Assembly (NCBI RefSeq): GCF_001010285.1
Contig: NZ_CP011104.1
Coordinates: forward strand, 3,534,001 to 3,598,000
Direction: 5' to 3'
DNA from: Photorhabdus thracensis
GTDB taxonomy: Bacteria > Pseudomonadota > Gammaproteobacteria > Enterobacterales > Enterobacteriaceae
DNA: 64,000 bases
Below, in pieces: positions 1 through 10,527 of the stretch (its first letter is position 1; every line of letters starts with the position of its first letter). The translations under genes were made by a program, and so were the position numbers. The notes beneath the pieces were generated by a model. It saw only the letters and a program-made list of their open reading frames with translations. It had not been told where the DNA came from and did no database searches.

Positions 1-111
1 GATGATTTGAAATTGCGCATTCAGGGGGGACTGCGCCACAAACGGGAAACCCATTTCCTTCATCAGGGTGACAGCGGTATCACCCCAAATCTTTCTGTCA
101 TTGGCGGTTAA
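1..111 (+). CDS. moaA: GTP 3',8-cyclase MoaA, C-terminal end (partial)
   Basis: Frame 1 is open from the window edge to a TAA at 109-111 and encodes 36 residues ending in NLSVIGG. That tail, with RETHFLHQ before it, matches my recollection of the MoaA C-terminus, whose double glycine is needed for activity. MoaA is a radical-SAM enzyme that, with MoaC, converts GTP to cyclic pyranopterin monophosphate. Only the last 36 residues are inside the window, so the SAM domain cannot be checked. The next gene is moaC, 38 bases away. In E. coli moaB lies between them; it is absent here. Confidence 0.9.
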   Translation, partial: DDLKLRIQGGLRHKRETHFLHQGDSGITPNLSVIGG

Positions 112-149
112 TTTACTGCCTGGTATTGTTATTTTTTCAGGAGCAAAGA

Positions 150-629
150 ATGTCTCAATTGACCCACATTAATTCTACTGGTGAAGCCCATATGGTTGAT
201 GTCTCTGCTAAAGCCGAAACAGAACGTGAGGCGCGGGCAGAGGCTTTTATTGAAATGACGCCGGAAACACTGGCAATGATTATTGACGGCAGTCATCACA
301 AAGGGGATGTGTTTGCAACAGCCCGGATTGCGGGTATTCAGGCGGCGAAACGTACATGGGAATTAATTCCGCTTTGTCATCCATTACTGATAACGAAAGT
401 CGAAGTTCAGTTGGAAGTGCAGGCAGAATATAACCGGGTGAGAATTGAGTCCTGTTGCCGTCTGACAGGAAAAACCGGCGTTGAAATGGAGGCGTTGACA
501 GCGGCATCCGTCGCGGCGCTGACTATTTATGATATGTGTAAAGCAGTACAGAAAGATATGGTCATCGGGCCGGTTCGTTTGCTGGAGAAACGGGGTGGGC
601 GATTAGAGCATTTTAAGGTGGAAGAATGA
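150..629 (+). CDS. moaC: Cyclic pyranopterin monophosphate synthase MoaC
   Basis: A 159-residue protein (E. coli MoaC is 161) that acts with MoaA in the first step of molybdenum cofactor synthesis. It carries the family hallmarks IPLCHPL near residue 73 and the catalytic stretch MCKAVQKDM near 130-138. The ATG at 150 is preferred over an upstream in-frame codon at 126 because it is preceded by CAGGAG with good spacing and gives the family's MSQLTHIN start. The stop overlaps the moaD start by 4 bases (ATGA), so translation of the two is probably coupled. Confidence 0.96.
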   Translation: MSQLTHINSTGEAHMVDVSAKAETEREARAEAFIEMTPETLAMIIDGSHHKGDVFATARIAGIQAAKRTWELIPLCHPLLITKVEVQLEVQAEYNRVRIESCCRLTGKTGVEMEALTAASVAALTIYDMCKAVQKDMVIGPVRLLEKRGGRLEHFKVEE

Positions 630-871
630 TTAAAGTACTCTTTTTTGCTCAAGTACGTGAGCTGGTAGGGACTGATTCACTGGAGCTGGATAATAATCAT
701 CCAACTGTTGAGGGTCTGAGAAAGGCATTAATATCAAAAGGTGAGCGTTGGGCTATGGCGCTGGAAGATGGAAAACTCCTGTCAGCAGTAAACCAAACTT
801 TTGTTCATGGTGGGCATCCATTACAGGATGGCGATGAAGTGGCTTTTTTCCCGCCAGTGACTGGGGGGTGA
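626..871 (+). CDS. moaD: Molybdopterin synthase small (sulfur carrier) subunit MoaD
   Basis: An 81-residue ubiquitin-fold protein ending in the required Gly-Gly (PPVTGG). In the family this tail is adenylylated by MoeB and then thiocarboxylated to carry the sulfur for the molybdopterin dithiolene. It overlaps moaC by 4 bases and is followed by moaE after 3 bases, so the three genes form a tight operon. Its activating enzyme gene, moeB, lies in this same window at 28.7 kb. Length and end are normal for the family. Confidence 0.95.
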   Translation: MIKVLFFAQVRELVGTDSLELDNNHPTVEGLRKALISKGERWAMALEDGKLLSAVNQTFVHGGHPLQDGDEVAFFPPVTGG

Positions 872-874
872 TTA

Positions 875-1330
875 ATGGAAAACACGCGTATATTTGTTGG
901 CCCGGAAAATTTCAGTGTGGGGGATGAGCACCAATGGCTTTCTCAATGTGATGAAGATGGGGCTATCGTTACTTTCACGGGAAAAGTTCGTCATCATAAT
1001 CTGGGTGACCGAGTGAGTGTACTGAGACTGGAACACTATCCCGGAATGACGGAAAAAGCGTTACAAAATATTGTCGCCGAAGCACGGGATCGCTGGCCAT
1101 TGCAGCGCATCAGCGTTATCCATCGGATAGGTGCGCTTTACCCTGGTGATGAAATTGTGTTTGTTGGTGTGACAAGCGCCCATCGTCATATGGCTTTTGA
1201 AGCTACTGAATTTATTATGGATTATTTGAAAACAAAGGCGCCTTTCTGGAAAAAAGAGTCCTTGTCTGATGGTGACCGTTGGGTTGAATCCCGCGAGAGC
1301 GATCAAGAAGCAGCGAGACGCTGGTTATGA
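875..1330 (+). CDS. moaE: Molybdopterin synthase catalytic subunit MoaE
   Basis: A 151-residue protein matching MoaE, the large subunit that inserts sulfur from thiocarboxylated MoaD into cyclic pyranopterin monophosphate. The lysine-rich segment KTKAPFWKKE near residues 118-127 holds the catalytic lysines known in E. coli. HRIG and the stretch that ends in MAFEATEFIMDYLK are also typical. It is the last gene of the moa operon here, and no clear terminator hairpin with a T-run follows it. Confidence 0.95.
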   Translation: MENTRIFVGPENFSVGDEHQWLSQCDEDGAIVTFTGKVRHHNLGDRVSVLRLEHYPGMTEKALQNIVAEARDRWPLQRISVIHRIGALYPGDEIVFVGVTSAHRHMAFEATEFIMDYLKTKAPFWKKESLSDGDRWVESRESDQEAARRWL

Positions 1331-1347
1331 AGGCATTTTCTATTTTT

Positions 1348-1364
1348 GCGAAACGCTTCGAAAA
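1348..1364. promoter_or_regulatory. 17-bp motif shared with the udk upstream region
   Basis: The 17-mer GCGAAACGCTTCGAAAA begins 17 bases after the moaE stop and lies about 150 bases before ybhL. An identical 17-mer lies at 46160-46176, upstream of udk. Its core CGAAACGCTTCG is an imperfect palindrome of the style bound by LacI-family regulators. The regulator is not identified, and the site could instead be a repeat. Confidence 0.45.
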
Positions 1365-1417
1365 CTGATCAGATAGATGAACTGCCTATACGAGTAATTA
1401 TTGAATGGTTAATTGTT

Positions 1418-1445
1418 TTGATTATATTCTGTGATAATGTATAAA
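1418..1445 (+). promoter_or_regulatory. Candidate sigma-70 promoter of ybhL
   Basis: TTGATT (1418-1423) and TATAAA (1440-1445) are separated by 16 bases, 66 bases before the ybhL ATG. This is a visual match only; no start site is known. Confidence 0.4.
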
Positions 1446-1511
1446 ACTTGAGTGGGTTGTTGATATTAAAACAGCCCGAATTTCTAAACACTGTCATAGA
1501 AGGTAAGCGCC

Positions 1512-2222
1512 ATGGATCGTTATCCACGCTCAAATGGTTCTATAATCCAGCAGGCTGGAACCGGCCTGCAAACTTATATGGCCCAAGTTTATGGTTGGAT
1601 GACTTGTGGCCTGTTGTTAACAGCGTTTGTGGCTTGGTATGCGTCACAGAGCGAGGTTGTTGTTGCATTTATTTTCTCAAACTCAATTGTTTTCTATGGG
1701 CTGATTATTGCTCAATTGGGACTGGTTTTCGTTCTTTCCGGTTTGATTAACCGTATGAACGGTTCATTAGCGACAGGGCTGTTTATGCTGTATTCAGCTC
1801 TGACTGGGCTGACGCTTTCCAGTATTTTTAAAATATATACTGGTGATTCCATTGCTACCACTTTTGTCGTGACTGCGGGCATGTTTGGTGCGCTGAGTTT
1901 TTACGGTTATACCACCAAGCGTAGTTTGAGTGGCCTTGGCAGCTTCCTGTTTATGGGGCTTATCGGCATCATTCTGGCTTCTCTGGTTAACTATTGGTTA
2001 AAGAGTGAAACGTTGATGTGGGCGATAACCTACATTGGTGTGGTTATTTTTGCGGGCTTGACCGCTTATGACACTCAGAAACTGAAAGAAATGGGTGAAA
2101 ATCTGGATGTGAATGATAAAGAGAATCTGCGTAAATTCTCTATTGTCGGCGCGCTGACCCTGTATCTGGACTTCATTAATATGTTCTTGATGCTGCTGCG
2201 TATTTTTGGCGATCGCCGTTAA
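1512..2222 (+). CDS. ybhL: Bax inhibitor-1 family inner-membrane protein YbhL
   Basis: A 236-residue, highly hydrophobic protein with about seven predicted membrane spans and the BI-1/UPF0005 pattern (YMAQVYGWMTCGLLLTA near 22-38; an AYDTQKLKEM segment near the C-terminus, and a final span with YLDFINMF). Members are linked to calcium leak and stress survival; YbhL itself has no firm biochemical role. The ATG at 1512 gives MDRYPRSN, close to E. coli YbhL (234 residues). As in E. coli it follows the moa operon, but the 181-base gap with a promoter candidate suggests separate expression. Confidence 0.92.
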   Translation: MDRYPRSNGSIIQQAGTGLQTYMAQVYGWMTCGLLLTAFVAWYASQSEVVVAFIFSNSIVFYGLIIAQLGLVFVLSGLINRMNGSLATGLFMLYSALTGLTLSSIFKIYTGDSIATTFVVTAGMFGALSFYGYTTKRSLSGLGSFLFMGLIGIILASLVNYWLKSETLMWAITYIGVVIFAGLTAYDTQKLKEMGENLDVNDKENLRKFSIVGALTLYLDFINMFLMLLRIFGDRR

Positions 2223-2246
2223 ATTCATCGATCTGTTTCTGATAAA

Positions 2247-2278
2247 GCCCTGCATAATTGAAATGCAGGGCCGTTTTT
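2247..2278 (+). terminator. Rho-independent terminator of ybhL
   Basis: GCCCTGCAT and ATGCAGGGC form a perfect 9-bp stem with a 7-base loop, followed by CGTTTTT. It ends 2 bases before the convergent ybhR stop, so it may help separate both transcripts. Confidence 0.85.
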
Positions 2279-2279
2279 A

Positions 2280-3386
2280 TCAAGCAATTTTCCGTCGAAA
2301 TAACCAGTAAGCAAGATTACCGGTTATGGCAGTGATTGCCAGAAGGGGCCACAAGCTTCGCCAGATAACAGCGAAATCGGCATCTTTGAGATAAATCTGT
2401 TTGGTTATGTCATTAAAATGCCAAATAGGATTAACCCAGGTGAGATCTTGTAACCATCCAGGCATATTTTCAACCGGAGAAATGTAACCAGAGATCAAGA
2501 TGGCGGGCATGATAAAGACAAATACGCCAATAAACGCCTGTTGCTGAGTGTAACAAAGAGAAGAGATTAACAAGCCAAATCCCACCAGCGATAAGCTGTA
2601 TATCAACATGGATAAATAGAACAGCGGTAGTGAGCCGGAAAATGGGATTTGATAGCAAAAGATACCAATAGCCAGCACTAAAGTTGCCTGAAAAGTCGCC
2701 ACGACTACAGCAGGAACCGCTTTACCAATGAAAATCTGCCAGGTGGTCATAGGTGAAACCAGTAACTGGTCCAGCGTTCCTTGCTCTCTTTCCCGGGCAA
2801 TTGACAATGCAGTGACCGTTAATATCCCGACCGTGGTAATCAGTGCAACCAGAGAAGGTACGACAAACCATTTATAATCCAGATTGGGGTTGTACCAGTT
2901 GCGGATCACCAATTCACTGTTATTGGCTTTCGGCATATTACCCATTAGCTCTTGTTGATAGTTCAGGACAATTTCCTGGATATAGCCGGCAGCAATTTGA
3001 GCACTGTTAGAATTACGACCATCCAGCAGTACTTGAAGAGAAACGGGATCATGGCTGGCAATTTTAGCACTGAAATCTTGTGGGAAACGAACCAGTAGTA
3101 AGGCTTTTTGGTGATCGATTATTGGCTGTATCTCTTGTGAATGGGTCAACAATATCACGTCAGGAAATGCTTTTGATTTTGCTAGCCGTTGAGTCAGCTC
3201 GATAGAAGCTTTGCCTTTGTCCTCATCAAAAATAGCGATGGTAGCGTTAGTGACGTCAAGCGTTGCCGACAGTGGAAATAGGATCATTTGAAAGATAACC
3301 GGCATAACCAATATGGCCCGTGTCTGCGGATCTCTGAGCAGAGACTGTAATTCTTTAATAATCAGTGTGTAAAGACGATAAAACAT
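2280..3386 (-). CDS. ybhR: ABC-2 type exporter permease YbhR
   Basis: A 368-residue ABC-2 permease, the same length as E. coli YbhR. It has one N-terminal span, a large extracytoplasmic domain (about 45-170) and five spans from about residue 180. The signature [20 protein letters not shown] occurs at the start of the membrane block. With YbhS and the ATPase YbhF it forms the YbhGFSR exporter, which in E. coli is tied to tetracycline and cation efflux. AAGGA precedes the ATG by 7 bases. It is the last gene of the ybhG-F-S-R operon. Confidence 0.93.
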   Translation of the reverse strand: MFYRLYTLIIKELQSLLRDPQTRAILVMPVIFQMILFPLSATLDVTNATIAIFDEDKGKASIELTQRLAKSKAFPDVILLTHSQEIQPIIDHQKALLLVRFPQDFSAKIASHDPVSLQVLLDGRNSNSAQIAAGYIQEIVLNYQQELMGNMPKANNSELVIRNWYNPNLDYKWFVVPSLVALITTVGILTVTALSIAREREQGTLDQLLVSPMTTWQIFIGKAVPAVVVATFQATLVLAIGIFCYQIPFSGSLPLFYLSMLIYSLSLVGFGLLISSLCYTQQQAFIGVFVFIMPAILISGYISPVENMPGWLQDLTWVNPIWHFNDITKQIYLKDADFAVIWRSLWPLLAITAITGNLAYWLFRRKIA

Positions 3387-3398
3387 GGTAATTCCTTC

Positions 3399-4559
3399 TT
3401 AATCCAGGCGCCGCGGGGTTTTCCATGCAGTCAGGCCAATAAACAAAATTGCGGAAGCAATCAGCAGTAACAGGTTTATCATCAATATCGTACTGATATT
3501 TCCAGCCAGAAAGAGCGTGTGCAGGCTACTGACAAAATAACGGGCAGGGATGAAATAGGTCACGGCCTGAATAAACGCAGGCATACTGTTTATTTCAAAA
3601 ATAAAGCCGGAAAGCATAATTGCAGGCAGAAAGGCGACATTCAACGCTATCATTGCCGCATTAAATTGGTTGCGTGTAATGGTGGAGATTAAAAGCCCGA
3701 TACCAAGGGCAGTGGCTAGGTAGAGACTGGTGATCGCAGACAATATCCATAGCGAGCCTCGATAGGGGACATCCAGCACAAATACAGCGACCAGCATACA
3801 GAGCGTCATGGCGAGCGATCCAAGCACTTGATAAGGCAAAAGCTTGGAAAGCAGTAATTCGGTACGGGTAATTTGGGTGGAAAGCAGGGCTTCCATCGTA
3901 CCGCGCTCCCATTCACGGGCAACAACCAATGATGTCAGAATGGCGCCAACGACAGTGATGATAATGGTGATTGCGCCGGGAATGATGAAATGCTGGCTGA
4001 TGGTTGCCGGATTGAACCAATAACGGACTTGCATATCAATCAATGGATTAGCCGGGTTTCCCTGATCCTGCCCCCTTTGTTGCAACCAAATCTGCCATAC
4101 GCCTTTGGCGTAATTTTGCACAAAGCTTGCGGTGTTTGGTTCACTGCCATCAGTAATGACTTGAATTTGTGCTTTACCATCAGAACGGGCAAGTTGAGCA
4201 TCGAAATTTACAGGAATGACAATCAGTCCACGTATTTCTCCTGATTGCATCATATTAATTAATTGCTGACGGTTATCGCTGATTTTAGGCTCAATATAGG
4301 GCGAACCGGCAAAAGCCTGTATTAACTCGCGGGCATCTTCACTTTGTTGTTCCACCAGAATACCAATACGGACTGTGCTGGAGTCGAGATTAATGCCGTA
4401 TCCGAAGATAAACAGCAGAATCAGTGGAATGACAATAGAAATTAACCCGCTGGTGGGATCACGTAAGATCTGTTTTGTCTCTTTGATACAAAGTGCTTTC
4501 AGTCGCCACCAGGAGAAGCGGACAGCCTTCTGTGGAGCATGTTGCTTTGGATTGCTCAT
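3399..4559 (-). CDS. ybhS: ABC-2 type exporter permease YbhS
   Basis: A 386-residue paralogue of the neighbouring YbhR with the same ABC-2 layout: an N-terminal span after a basic leader, an external domain, then a membrane block opened by [14 protein letters not shown]. It would pair with YbhR as the transmembrane half of the exporter. Its ATG overlaps the ybhF stop by 4 bases, which suggests coupled translation, and it is followed by ybhR after 12 bases. Substrate is unknown for this organism. Confidence 0.93.
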   Translation of the reverse strand: MSNPKQHAPQKAVRFSWWRLKALCIKETKQILRDPTSGLISIVIPLILLFIFGYGINLDSSTVRIGILVEQQSEDARELIQAFAGSPYIEPKISDNRQQLINMMQSGEIRGLIVIPVNFDAQLARSDGKAQIQVITDGSEPNTASFVQNYAKGVWQIWLQQRGQDQGNPANPLIDMQVRYWFNPATISQHFIIPGAITIIITVVGAILTSLVVAREWERGTMEALLSTQITRTELLLSKLLPYQVLGSLAMTLCMLVAVFVLDVPYRGSLWILSAITSLYLATALGIGLLISTITRNQFNAAMIALNVAFLPAIMLSGFIFEINSMPAFIQAVTYFIPARYFVSSLHTLFLAGNISTILMINLLLLIASAILFIGLTAWKTPRRLD

Positions 4560-6292
4560 TGCGGCTCCTCATCGTAATTAACGACCAAATCAATAAATGC
4601 CTGTTCCATTGATGGATCAGGGTTTTCATCGGTAGCGACCAACTGTTTCAAATCGTCCGGTGTGCCGGCGGCAATCAGTTTTCCGCGAAATACTAGCCCT
4701 ATCCGGTCACAATATTCGGCTTCATCCATAAAGTGAGTAGTCACCATAACGGTGACGCCTTTATCTACCATGCCATTGATATGTAACCAAAATTCACGTC
4801 GTATTTGCGGATCGACACCCGAAGTCGGTTCGTCCAGAAATAGAATATCTGGTTCATGCATCAGTGAGCAGGAAAGGGCAAGGCGTTGTTTATATCCCAA
4901 TGGCAATTCGTCGGTTGTCTGATGTAAAACAGATTTGAGATTGAAGGCTTCGACCATCCCGTCAATTTTCTCTTTTTGTTTGCGCCCTTGCAGGCCATAA
5001 ATGCCTGAAAAGAATTTCAGGTTCTGTTCAACCGTCAAGTTACCGTACAGTGAAAATTTTTGCGCCATATAACCCAGATGCTGACGGGCTTTCCCGGAAC
5101 TGGTTTTCAAATCCATCCCCAATACCAGCGCCTTACCGCCAGTCGGCACCATGAGTCCGCACATCATTTTGAACGTTGTGGATTTACCGGCACCATTTGG
5201 ACCCAGCAGGCCAAAAATTTCTCCGCGTTTCACCTGAAAATCAACATGATCAGTGGCAGCAAAATCACCAAATTTCTTGGTTAAATCCTGTGCTTCAATC
5301 ACCGTTTCTGTGGGATTAGCTTCAATCTGTGGCATGATTTCCGCCAGTTCCGAGCGGCGGGCAGGATCACCGCCGAGTAAATCAATAAAAGCATCTTCAA
5401 AGCGGGGAGCCGCTTTAATGATTTCAGCATCAGGCAGTGCAAGCTGATTAAGCAGTTCTTGCGGCGAGACATCAGGTTTAAGAATAAGACGAACATATTT
5501 TCCCTGAATCACGCCATCGGTTACCTGTGGCAAAGTAAGGGCGCGTTGCAGCGTTTTTCTACGGGAATTCTGTTTAGCGCCAAGCAGGAAAGAACGTCCG
5601 GACATTGTTTGGGTCAGTTTCTGTGGTTGCCCGTTATAGAGCAATTTTCCCTGGTTGAGTAACAGAACATCGCGGCACCGTTCAGCTTCATCCAGATAGG
5701 AAGTACTCCAGAGGATCAGCATGCCATCATCTGCCAGCTCATGAACCATCCGCCAGAGTTCGCGGCGGGCTATTGGGTCAACACCCACTCCGGGTTCGTC
5801 CAGTAGCAGAACTTTGGGCTTGCCGAGCAGAGTACAGGCCAGCCCCAGCTTTTGCTTCATGCCGCCTGAAAGCTTGCCCGCCAGTCGTCCGGTAAAATGG
5901 GTCAGGTCAGTAAAAGTGAGTAATTGCTCATAGGTTTTTTTACGTTCATCACCCAGTACACCGCGTAGATCTGCATACAGATTCAGGTTTTCTAAAACCG
6001 TCAGATCTTCATACAGGCCAAATTTCTGGGGCATATAGCCCAGTTCAAAGCGTACTTGTACACCATGTTTAATCGGATCAAGCCCCATTATTTCAATAGA
6101 ACCACTATCTGGTTTCAGTAAACCAGCCAACATGCGTATCAGCGTGGTTTTTCCTGCCCCATCCGGCCCCACAAGCCCGGTAACAGAGCCGCCGTAGATC
6201 TCTGCGGTCAAGCTGGATACCGCAGGATTATTCAGGCCAGGAAAAGTTTTCTCTACTTTTTCTAACCTTATCGTATATACAGAGCTGTTCAT
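4556..6292 (-). CDS. ybhF: Dual-domain ABC exporter ATPase YbhF
   Basis: A 578-residue protein with two fused nucleotide-binding domains. The first Walker [10 protein letters not shown], is near residue 42 and the second, GPNGAGKST, is near 360. Both signature and Walker B motifs are present (LSGGMKQ and [20 protein letters not shown] and [12 protein letters not shown]), the second signature being degenerate. It powers YbhS/YbhR. The ATG at 6292 is chosen over a GTG one codon upstream: AGGGG lies 5 bases before it and the length then equals E. coli YbhF. Confidence 0.95.
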   Translation of the reverse strand: MNSSVYTIRLEKVEKTFPGLNNPAVSSLTAEIYGGSVTGLVGPDGAGKTTLIRMLAGLLKPDSGSIEIMGLDPIKHGVQVRFELGYMPQKFGLYEDLTVLENLNLYADLRGVLGDERKKTYEQLLTFTDLTHFTGRLAGKLSGGMKQKLGLACTLLGKPKVLLLDEPGVGVDPIARRELWRMVHELADDGMLILWSTSYLDEAERCRDVLLLNQGKLLYNGQPQKLTQTMSGRSFLLGAKQNSRRKTLQRALTLPQVTDGVIQGKYVRLILKPDVSPQELLNQLALPDAEIIKAAPRFEDAFIDLLGGDPARRSELAEIMPQIEANPTETVIEAQDLTKKFGDFAATDHVDFQVKRGEIFGLLGPNGAGKSTTFKMMCGLMVPTGGKALVLGMDLKTSSGKARQHLGYMAQKFSLYGNLTVEQNLKFFSGIYGLQGRKQKEKIDGMVEAFNLKSVLHQTTDELPLGYKQRLALSCSLMHEPDILFLDEPTSGVDPQIRREFWLHINGMVDKGVTVMVTTHFMDEAEYCDRIGLVFRGKLIAAGTPDDLKQLVATDENPDPSMEQAFIDLVVNYDEEPQ

Positions 6293-6301
6293 CACAGCCC
6301 C

Positions 6302-7294
6302 TTATGCGTCTGAATCAGAAAAATGCAGGGTAACCGGCATACCTTGACGTAGGGAATCATCCGGGTCAGTAACGATAATGCGTAACCGGTAGACCAGATC
6401 GGTGCGCAGATCAGGTGTCTCGACATTCTTTGGTGTAAATTCGGCTGTTGGTGAAATAAAGCCAATTTTACCGTGATAGGGTTTATCTTTACGGCTGTCA
6501 GTGTAGAGTAAAATTTCACGTCCTGGTGTTGCTTGTCCAAGATAGCTTTCACTGATGTAGGCCCTTACCCAAACAGGATGGGTCAGAGAAAGCGTAAACA
6601 CGGTATTGCCCGCCGCCAGCATTGTACCCGGTTCAATGGCGCGGGTTAGGATAGTACCGGGTGTGGGGGAAGTCAGGTGAGTATCTTGTAAATCCAGTTC
6701 AGATTGAGCGACAGCCGCCTCAGCTTGAGCGAGCTGGCCTTTGGCTTCTGCAATTTCTTCTTTACGGTAGCCGGTTTCGAATTGGTTAAGTTTATCTTTT
6801 GCCGCTTGTAAAGCAGCCAGCGCTTGATTGCGGTTAGTTTTGGCATTGTCCAGTTCGTTGGCCGAAATCATTTTACTTTGCCATAAACCTTGCTGGCGTT
6901 TGAAGAAACTGTCAGCGAAATGCCAGGCGGCTTCACGTTGTGTCACTTCTGATCGCACTTGCGCAACTTCTTCCGTGCGATAACCCTCTTCCATCATCGC
7001 CAGGCGTGCTTTAGCACTATCGCGTGTGGCTTGCGCTTTATTGAGCGCGTTAATAAATGGTGCATTGTCCAGCTGACCGATCACCTGATTAGCATTGATA
7101 ACATCACCTTCATCAACTTGCAGGTTGGCAAGTTTGCCACCAACCCGGAAGCTGAGGTTGACAGTGCGTATATCTACGTTGCCGTAGAGTGTCAGCGTTT
7201 TATCATTTTTATCTTGATAATAGTAACTTCCTAAAATAGCGCCAAGAATAGCAGCGACAACTAATATTGTGAGGGCGAGTTTCTTGTTGTTCAT
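6302..7294 (-). CDS. ybhG: Periplasmic adaptor (HlyD family) YbhG
   Basis: A 330-residue membrane-fusion protein: an N-terminal signal anchor (about 7-26), a biotinyl-lipoyl-like half ([15 protein letters not shown] near 52), a long alanine- and glutamine-rich coiled-coil hairpin (about 80-205), and the closing beta domain ([20 protein letters not shown]). It links the YbhFSR inner-membrane exporter to an outer-membrane exit. AAGGAAGATC precedes the ATG. First structural gene of the operon, 16 bases after cecR; ybhF starts 9 bases further on. Confidence 0.93.
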   Translation of the reverse strand: MNNKKLALTILVVAAILGAILGSYYYQDKNDKTLTLYGNVDIRTVNLSFRVGGKLANLQVDEGDVINANQVIGQLDNAPFINALNKAQATRDSAKARLAMMEEGYRTEEVAQVRSEVTQREAAWHFADSFFKRQQGLWQSKMISANELDNAKTNRNQALAALQAAKDKLNQFETGYRKEEIAEAKGQLAQAEAAVAQSELDLQDTHLTSPTPGTILTRAIEPGTMLAAGNTVFTLSLTHPVWVRAYISESYLGQATPGREILLYTDSRKDKPYHGKIGFISPTAEFTPKNVETPDLRTDLVYRLRIIVTDPDDSLRQGMPVTLHFSDSDA

Positions 7295-7310
7295 GATCTT
7301 CCTTATTCTT

Positions 7311-8003
7311 TTATTTATTTGAATTATATTTTTTCAGTCCATTCAGTAATAAATCAATATGCTGGATGAGGATCTGATCAATTAATTTATATTCTTCTGG
7401 CCCGATATTATTCCAGCCTGTCTGACGTAATAAGGTTTCCCGCGCCATTCGGAAAGAGAGAATTTCACCCATCAGAGCGTGAGTATGGAGCATGGTGGAA
7501 AGTTGATGTTCACTAGCACCGATATAGCAGGCGATCAGTTTATTTAATCTGTTGTGGAGAGGCGCCAGAGCTTGCTCATGGATGAGGGTATAAGCATCAG
7601 TGGGCGCGAGTTGCTCTCTGGCCATGATCCGGCTGATATTAATGCTCTCTTTTTCAATCATCAGGCGGTTAACGCCAAGAAATCCTTCGTGAATCATCCG
7701 CAATATATTGTCTGGTGAATAAGGTGCTGATGATGAAAAAAAATCATCAATCTCTTTAAAAAGATGAGTGAACTCAGTCTTGATTGTGTCAGTAATATGC
7801 TGAGCAACGGCCTGATAGAGTCCCTCTTTAGAGCCAAAATAGTAAGCTATGGCAGCAATATTCTGTTGAGCGCGCAAGGCGATTTCTCTGGTTGTCGCGC
7901 CGGTTAATCCTGATTTACCGAAAATTTCAAGAGCGGCTTCGAGTAGCTGTTGTTTGGCTTGCTCGCCTCTGGGGGTTTGGACGTTGTTGACTGACATGGA
8001 CAT
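7311..8003 (-). CDS. cecR: TetR-family regulator CecR (YbiH)
   Basis: A 230-residue TetR repressor. The N-terminal helix-turn-helix is seen in [22 protein letters not shown] at about 35-56, followed by [11 protein letters not shown]. coli CecR (223 residues) controls the adjacent ybh operon and the divergent rhlE, and the same arrangement exists here: cecR heads ybhGFSR and rhlE diverges from it. Two in-frame ATGs (8003 and 7997) are possible; AGGATTC lies just before the first, a somewhat tight spacing. Confidence 0.9.
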   Translation of the reverse strand: MSMSVNNVQTPRGEQAKQQLLEAALEIFGKSGLTGATTREIALRAQQNIAAIAYYFGSKEGLYQAVAQHITDTIKTEFTHLFKEIDDFFSSSAPYSPDNILRMIHEGFLGVNRLMIEKESINISRIMAREQLAPTDAYTLIHEQALAPLHNRLNKLIACYIGASEHQLSTMLHTHALMGEILSFRMARETLLRQTGWNNIGPEEYKLIDQILIQHIDLLLNGLKKYNSNK

Positions 8004-8111
8004 GAATCCTATTGGAAATAATCAAAAGACTTAAACAAAATATCAATCAAATGGCTAACTCTATACTTATAATAAATCAATGTAAATTGCATAAAAATGT
8101 CATGGATCATG

Positions 8112-8140
8112 AAAACTACGGCGCAAATACCTGTAGTTTT
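8112..8140. promoter_or_regulatory. Inverted repeat between cecR and rhlE
   Basis: AAAACTAC and GTAGTTTT form a perfect 8-bp inverted repeat separated by 13 bases, in the 298-base divergent spacer between cecR and rhlE. A second short repeat, CCTGAA/TTCAGG, sits at 8256-8272 in the rhlE leader. The first could be a CecR operator; this is inferred from position only. Confidence 0.35.
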
Positions 8141-8301
8141 AGTTGCATTATCAGAAAGTATATCTGGTATAATGATTAAAATATGGAGCATTGCAGTTTG
8201 TGTTTTTTCCTTTTGTGGTATTTACCGCGTCTGATTTTCTTCCCATAAAACTGCCCCTGAATGTAGTTCAGGAATGGTGAAGTCTGGAGCATTTCTTATT
8301 T

Positions 8302-9591
8302 ATGAGTTTTGAATCACTTGGCTTAAGTGCTGATATTTTGCGTGCCATTGAAGAACAAGGTTATTCAGCGCCAACGCCAATCCAACAGCAGGCAATCCCT
8401 GTTGTATTAGCAGGTAAAGATTTATTAGCGAGCGCTCAGACTGGCACAGGTAAAACTGCGGGTTTTACTTTACCCATGCTGCAACGGCTCAATGACTCCC
8501 CTGTTCAGATGAAAGGGCGCAGGCCGGTCAGAGCGTTAGTCCTGACACCAACCCGTGAATTGGCTGCTCAGGTTGGTGAAAATGTACGTGACTACAGCAA
8601 ATACCTCAGACTTCGTTCTCTGGTGGTTTTTGGGGGGGTCAGTATTAACCCTCAAATGATGAAATTGCGTGGTGGTGTTGATATTTTAGTCGCGACACCA
8701 GGTCGTTTACTGGATCTTGAACACCAGAATGCGGTTGATTTGTCGCGAGTGGAAATTCTGGTATTGGATGAAGCCGACCGTATGCTGGACATGGGTTTTA
8801 TCCATGATATCCGTCGGGTACTGAATAAGTTACCACCGAAACGGCAAAATTTACTGTTTTCTGCCACTTTCTCCGACGATATCAAAAATTTAGCCAATAA
8901 ATTATTGCATGATCCTGTCAGTATCGAGGTTGCACGCCGTAACTCCGCTTCTGAACAGATTGAACAATTTGTCCATTTTGTCGATAAAAAGCGTAAAGGT
9001 GAGCTGCTTTCTTTCCTGATCGGTAGCCGTAACTGGCAACAGGTTTTGGTCTTTACCCGTACCAAACATGGTGCAAATCGTCTGGCAGAACAGTTAAATA
9101 AGGATGGTGTAACTGCTTCAGCCATTCATGGTAACAAAAGCCAGGGGGCCAGAACCCGTGCGCTGGCTGATTTTAAAGATGGCCGCATCAGGGTGCTGGT
9201 AGCGACAGATATTGCTGCCCGTGGTCTGGATATTGATCAATTGCCTCATGTCGTGAATTTTGAATTGCCTAATGTTTCTGAGGATTATGTCCACCGTATT
9301 GGTCGTACCGGTCGGGCAGATGCAACAGGGCAGGCGCTTTCTCTGGTATGTGTTGATGAGCACAAATTGCTGAAAGATATTGAACGCCTGCTGAAACGGG
9401 AGATTCCCCGTATGGCGATTCCCGGATATGAGCCGGACCCAACCATCAAGGCTGAACCTATTCAGAATGGTCGCCAGGGGCGTGGCGATAACCGGCAGAA
9501 AAATAGCCATCACCGTTCTGGAGCACCTTCGCGTCAGCGCAGCCGTAATCATGCTGATGTATCAAATAAAGCGTCTAGTGCCAGAGGTTAG
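8302..9591 (+). CDS. rhlE: DEAD-box ATP-dependent RNA helicase RhlE
   Basis: A 429-residue DEAD-box helicase. Visible motifs in order are: Q-motif (PTPIQQQ near 25), Walker A AQTGTGKT (45-52), PTRELA, DEAD (156-159), SAT (187-189), ARGLDI and HRIGRTGR. A short basic tail ([16 protein letters not shown]) follows, as in RhlE, where it binds RNA. The family remodels ribosomal and other RNAs. GGAG lies 13 bases before the ATG, rather far. dusC starts 3 bases after the stop, so the two are probably cotranscribed. Confidence 0.93.
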   Translation: MSFESLGLSADILRAIEEQGYSAPTPIQQQAIPVVLAGKDLLASAQTGTGKTAGFTLPMLQRLNDSPVQMKGRRPVRALVLTPTRELAAQVGENVRDYSKYLRLRSLVVFGGVSINPQMMKLRGGVDILVATPGRLLDLEHQNAVDLSRVEILVLDEADRMLDMGFIHDIRRVLNKLPPKRQNLLFSATFSDDIKNLANKLLHDPVSIEVARRNSASEQIEQFVHFVDKKRKGELLSFLIGSRNWQQVLVFTRTKHGANRLAEQLNKDGVTASAIHGNKSQGARTRALADFKDGRIRVLVATDIAARGLDIDQLPHVVNFELPNVSEDYVHRIGRTGRADATGQALSLVCVDEHKLLKDIERLLKREIPRMAIPGYEPDPTIKAEPIQNGRQGRGDNRQKNSHHRSGAPSRQRSRNHADVSNKASSARG

Positions 9592-9594
9592 CCA

Positions 9595-10527
9595 ATGCGG
9601 GTTTTGCTGGCTCCGATGGAAGGGGTGCTGGATTCTTTGGTCAGGGAACTGCTGAGTGAAGTCAATGAGTATGATCTGTGCATTACAGAGTTTTTGCGGG
9701 TTGTTGATAGCCTGTTGCCGGTAAAATCGTTTTATAAGCTTTGCCCTGAATTACGTAACCAAAGCCGGACACCGTCCGGCACTTTGGTGCGGGTTCAGCT
9801 CCTGGGCCAATATCCGCAATGGTTGGCGGAAAATGCGGCACGGGCGGTTGAATTAGGTTCCTGTGGGGTTGATTTAAATTGCGGTTGCCCGTCAAAAACG
9901 GTCAATGGTAGTGGCGGTGGAGCAACGTTGCTGAAAGATCCTGAACTGATTTATCAGGGGGTAAAAGCGATGCGTGAAGCGGTGCCTTCTCATTTACCTG
10001 TGACGGTTAAGGTTCGCCTGGGTTGGGATAGTAGTGATCGGCAATTCGAAATTGCTGATGCAGTACAACAAGCGGGTGCGACGGAAATAACGATTCATGG
10101 GCGAACCAAAGAGGATGGTTATAAAGCGGAACGCATTAACTGGCAAGCGATTGGTGAAATTCGTCAACGCCTTGTTATTCCGGTGATTGCCAATGGTGAG
10201 ATTTGGGATTGGCAGAGTGCGCAGGATTGTATGAATGTTACAGGTTGTGATGCTGTCATGATCGGCCGGGGAGCGCTGAATGTTCCCAATTTGAGCAGAG
10301 TGGTGAAATATAACGAGCCAAAAATGCCCTGGCAGGGAGTGATTCAATTACTACAAAAATATGTCCGGTTAGAAAAGCAAGGTGATACCGGACAATATCA
10401 TGTTGCCCGGATTAAACAGTGGCTCGGTTATTTGCGGAAAGAGTACCAAGAAGCGACAACACTCTTTGAGGAGATAAGGAAGCTGAAAACGTCTGCTGAT
10501 ATAGCACATGTGATCTCTTTGATGTGA
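9595..10527 (+). CDS. dusC: tRNA-dihydrouridine(16) synthase DusC
   Basis: A 310-residue flavoenzyme reducing uridine to dihydrouridine in the tRNA D-loop. Family features are LAPMEGV at the N-terminus, DLNCGCPSK with the catalytic cysteine near residue 98, the FMN-binding [12 protein letters not shown], and [13 protein letters not shown]-like variants in DusA/DusB differ, and the [14 protein letters not shown] start fits DusC. GAGG inside the rhlE end serves as ribosome site. In E. coli dusC is near yohJK-cdd; here it is adjacent to rhlE, and yohJK-cdd lie 30 kb away. Confidence 0.92.
   Translation: MRVLLAPMEGVLDSLVRELLSEVNEYDLCITEFLRVVDSLLPVKSFYKLCPELRNQSRTPSGTLVRVQLLGQYPQWLAENAARAVELGSCGVDLNCGCPSKTVNGSGGGATLLKDPELIYQGVKAMREAVPSHLPVTVKVRLGWDSSDRQFEIADAVQQAGATEITIHGRTKEDGYKAERINWQAIGEIRQRLVIPVIANGEIWDWQSAQDCMNVTGCDAVMIGRGALNVPNLSRVVKYNEPKMPWQGVIQLLQKYVRLEKQGDTGQYHVARIKQWLGYLRKEYQEATTLFEEIRKLKTSADIAHVISLM

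Noticed and set aside
8009-8191. 60-codon minus-strand frame upstream of cecR
   Set aside because: It lies in the divergent promoter spacer and has no start signal or protein-like pattern.
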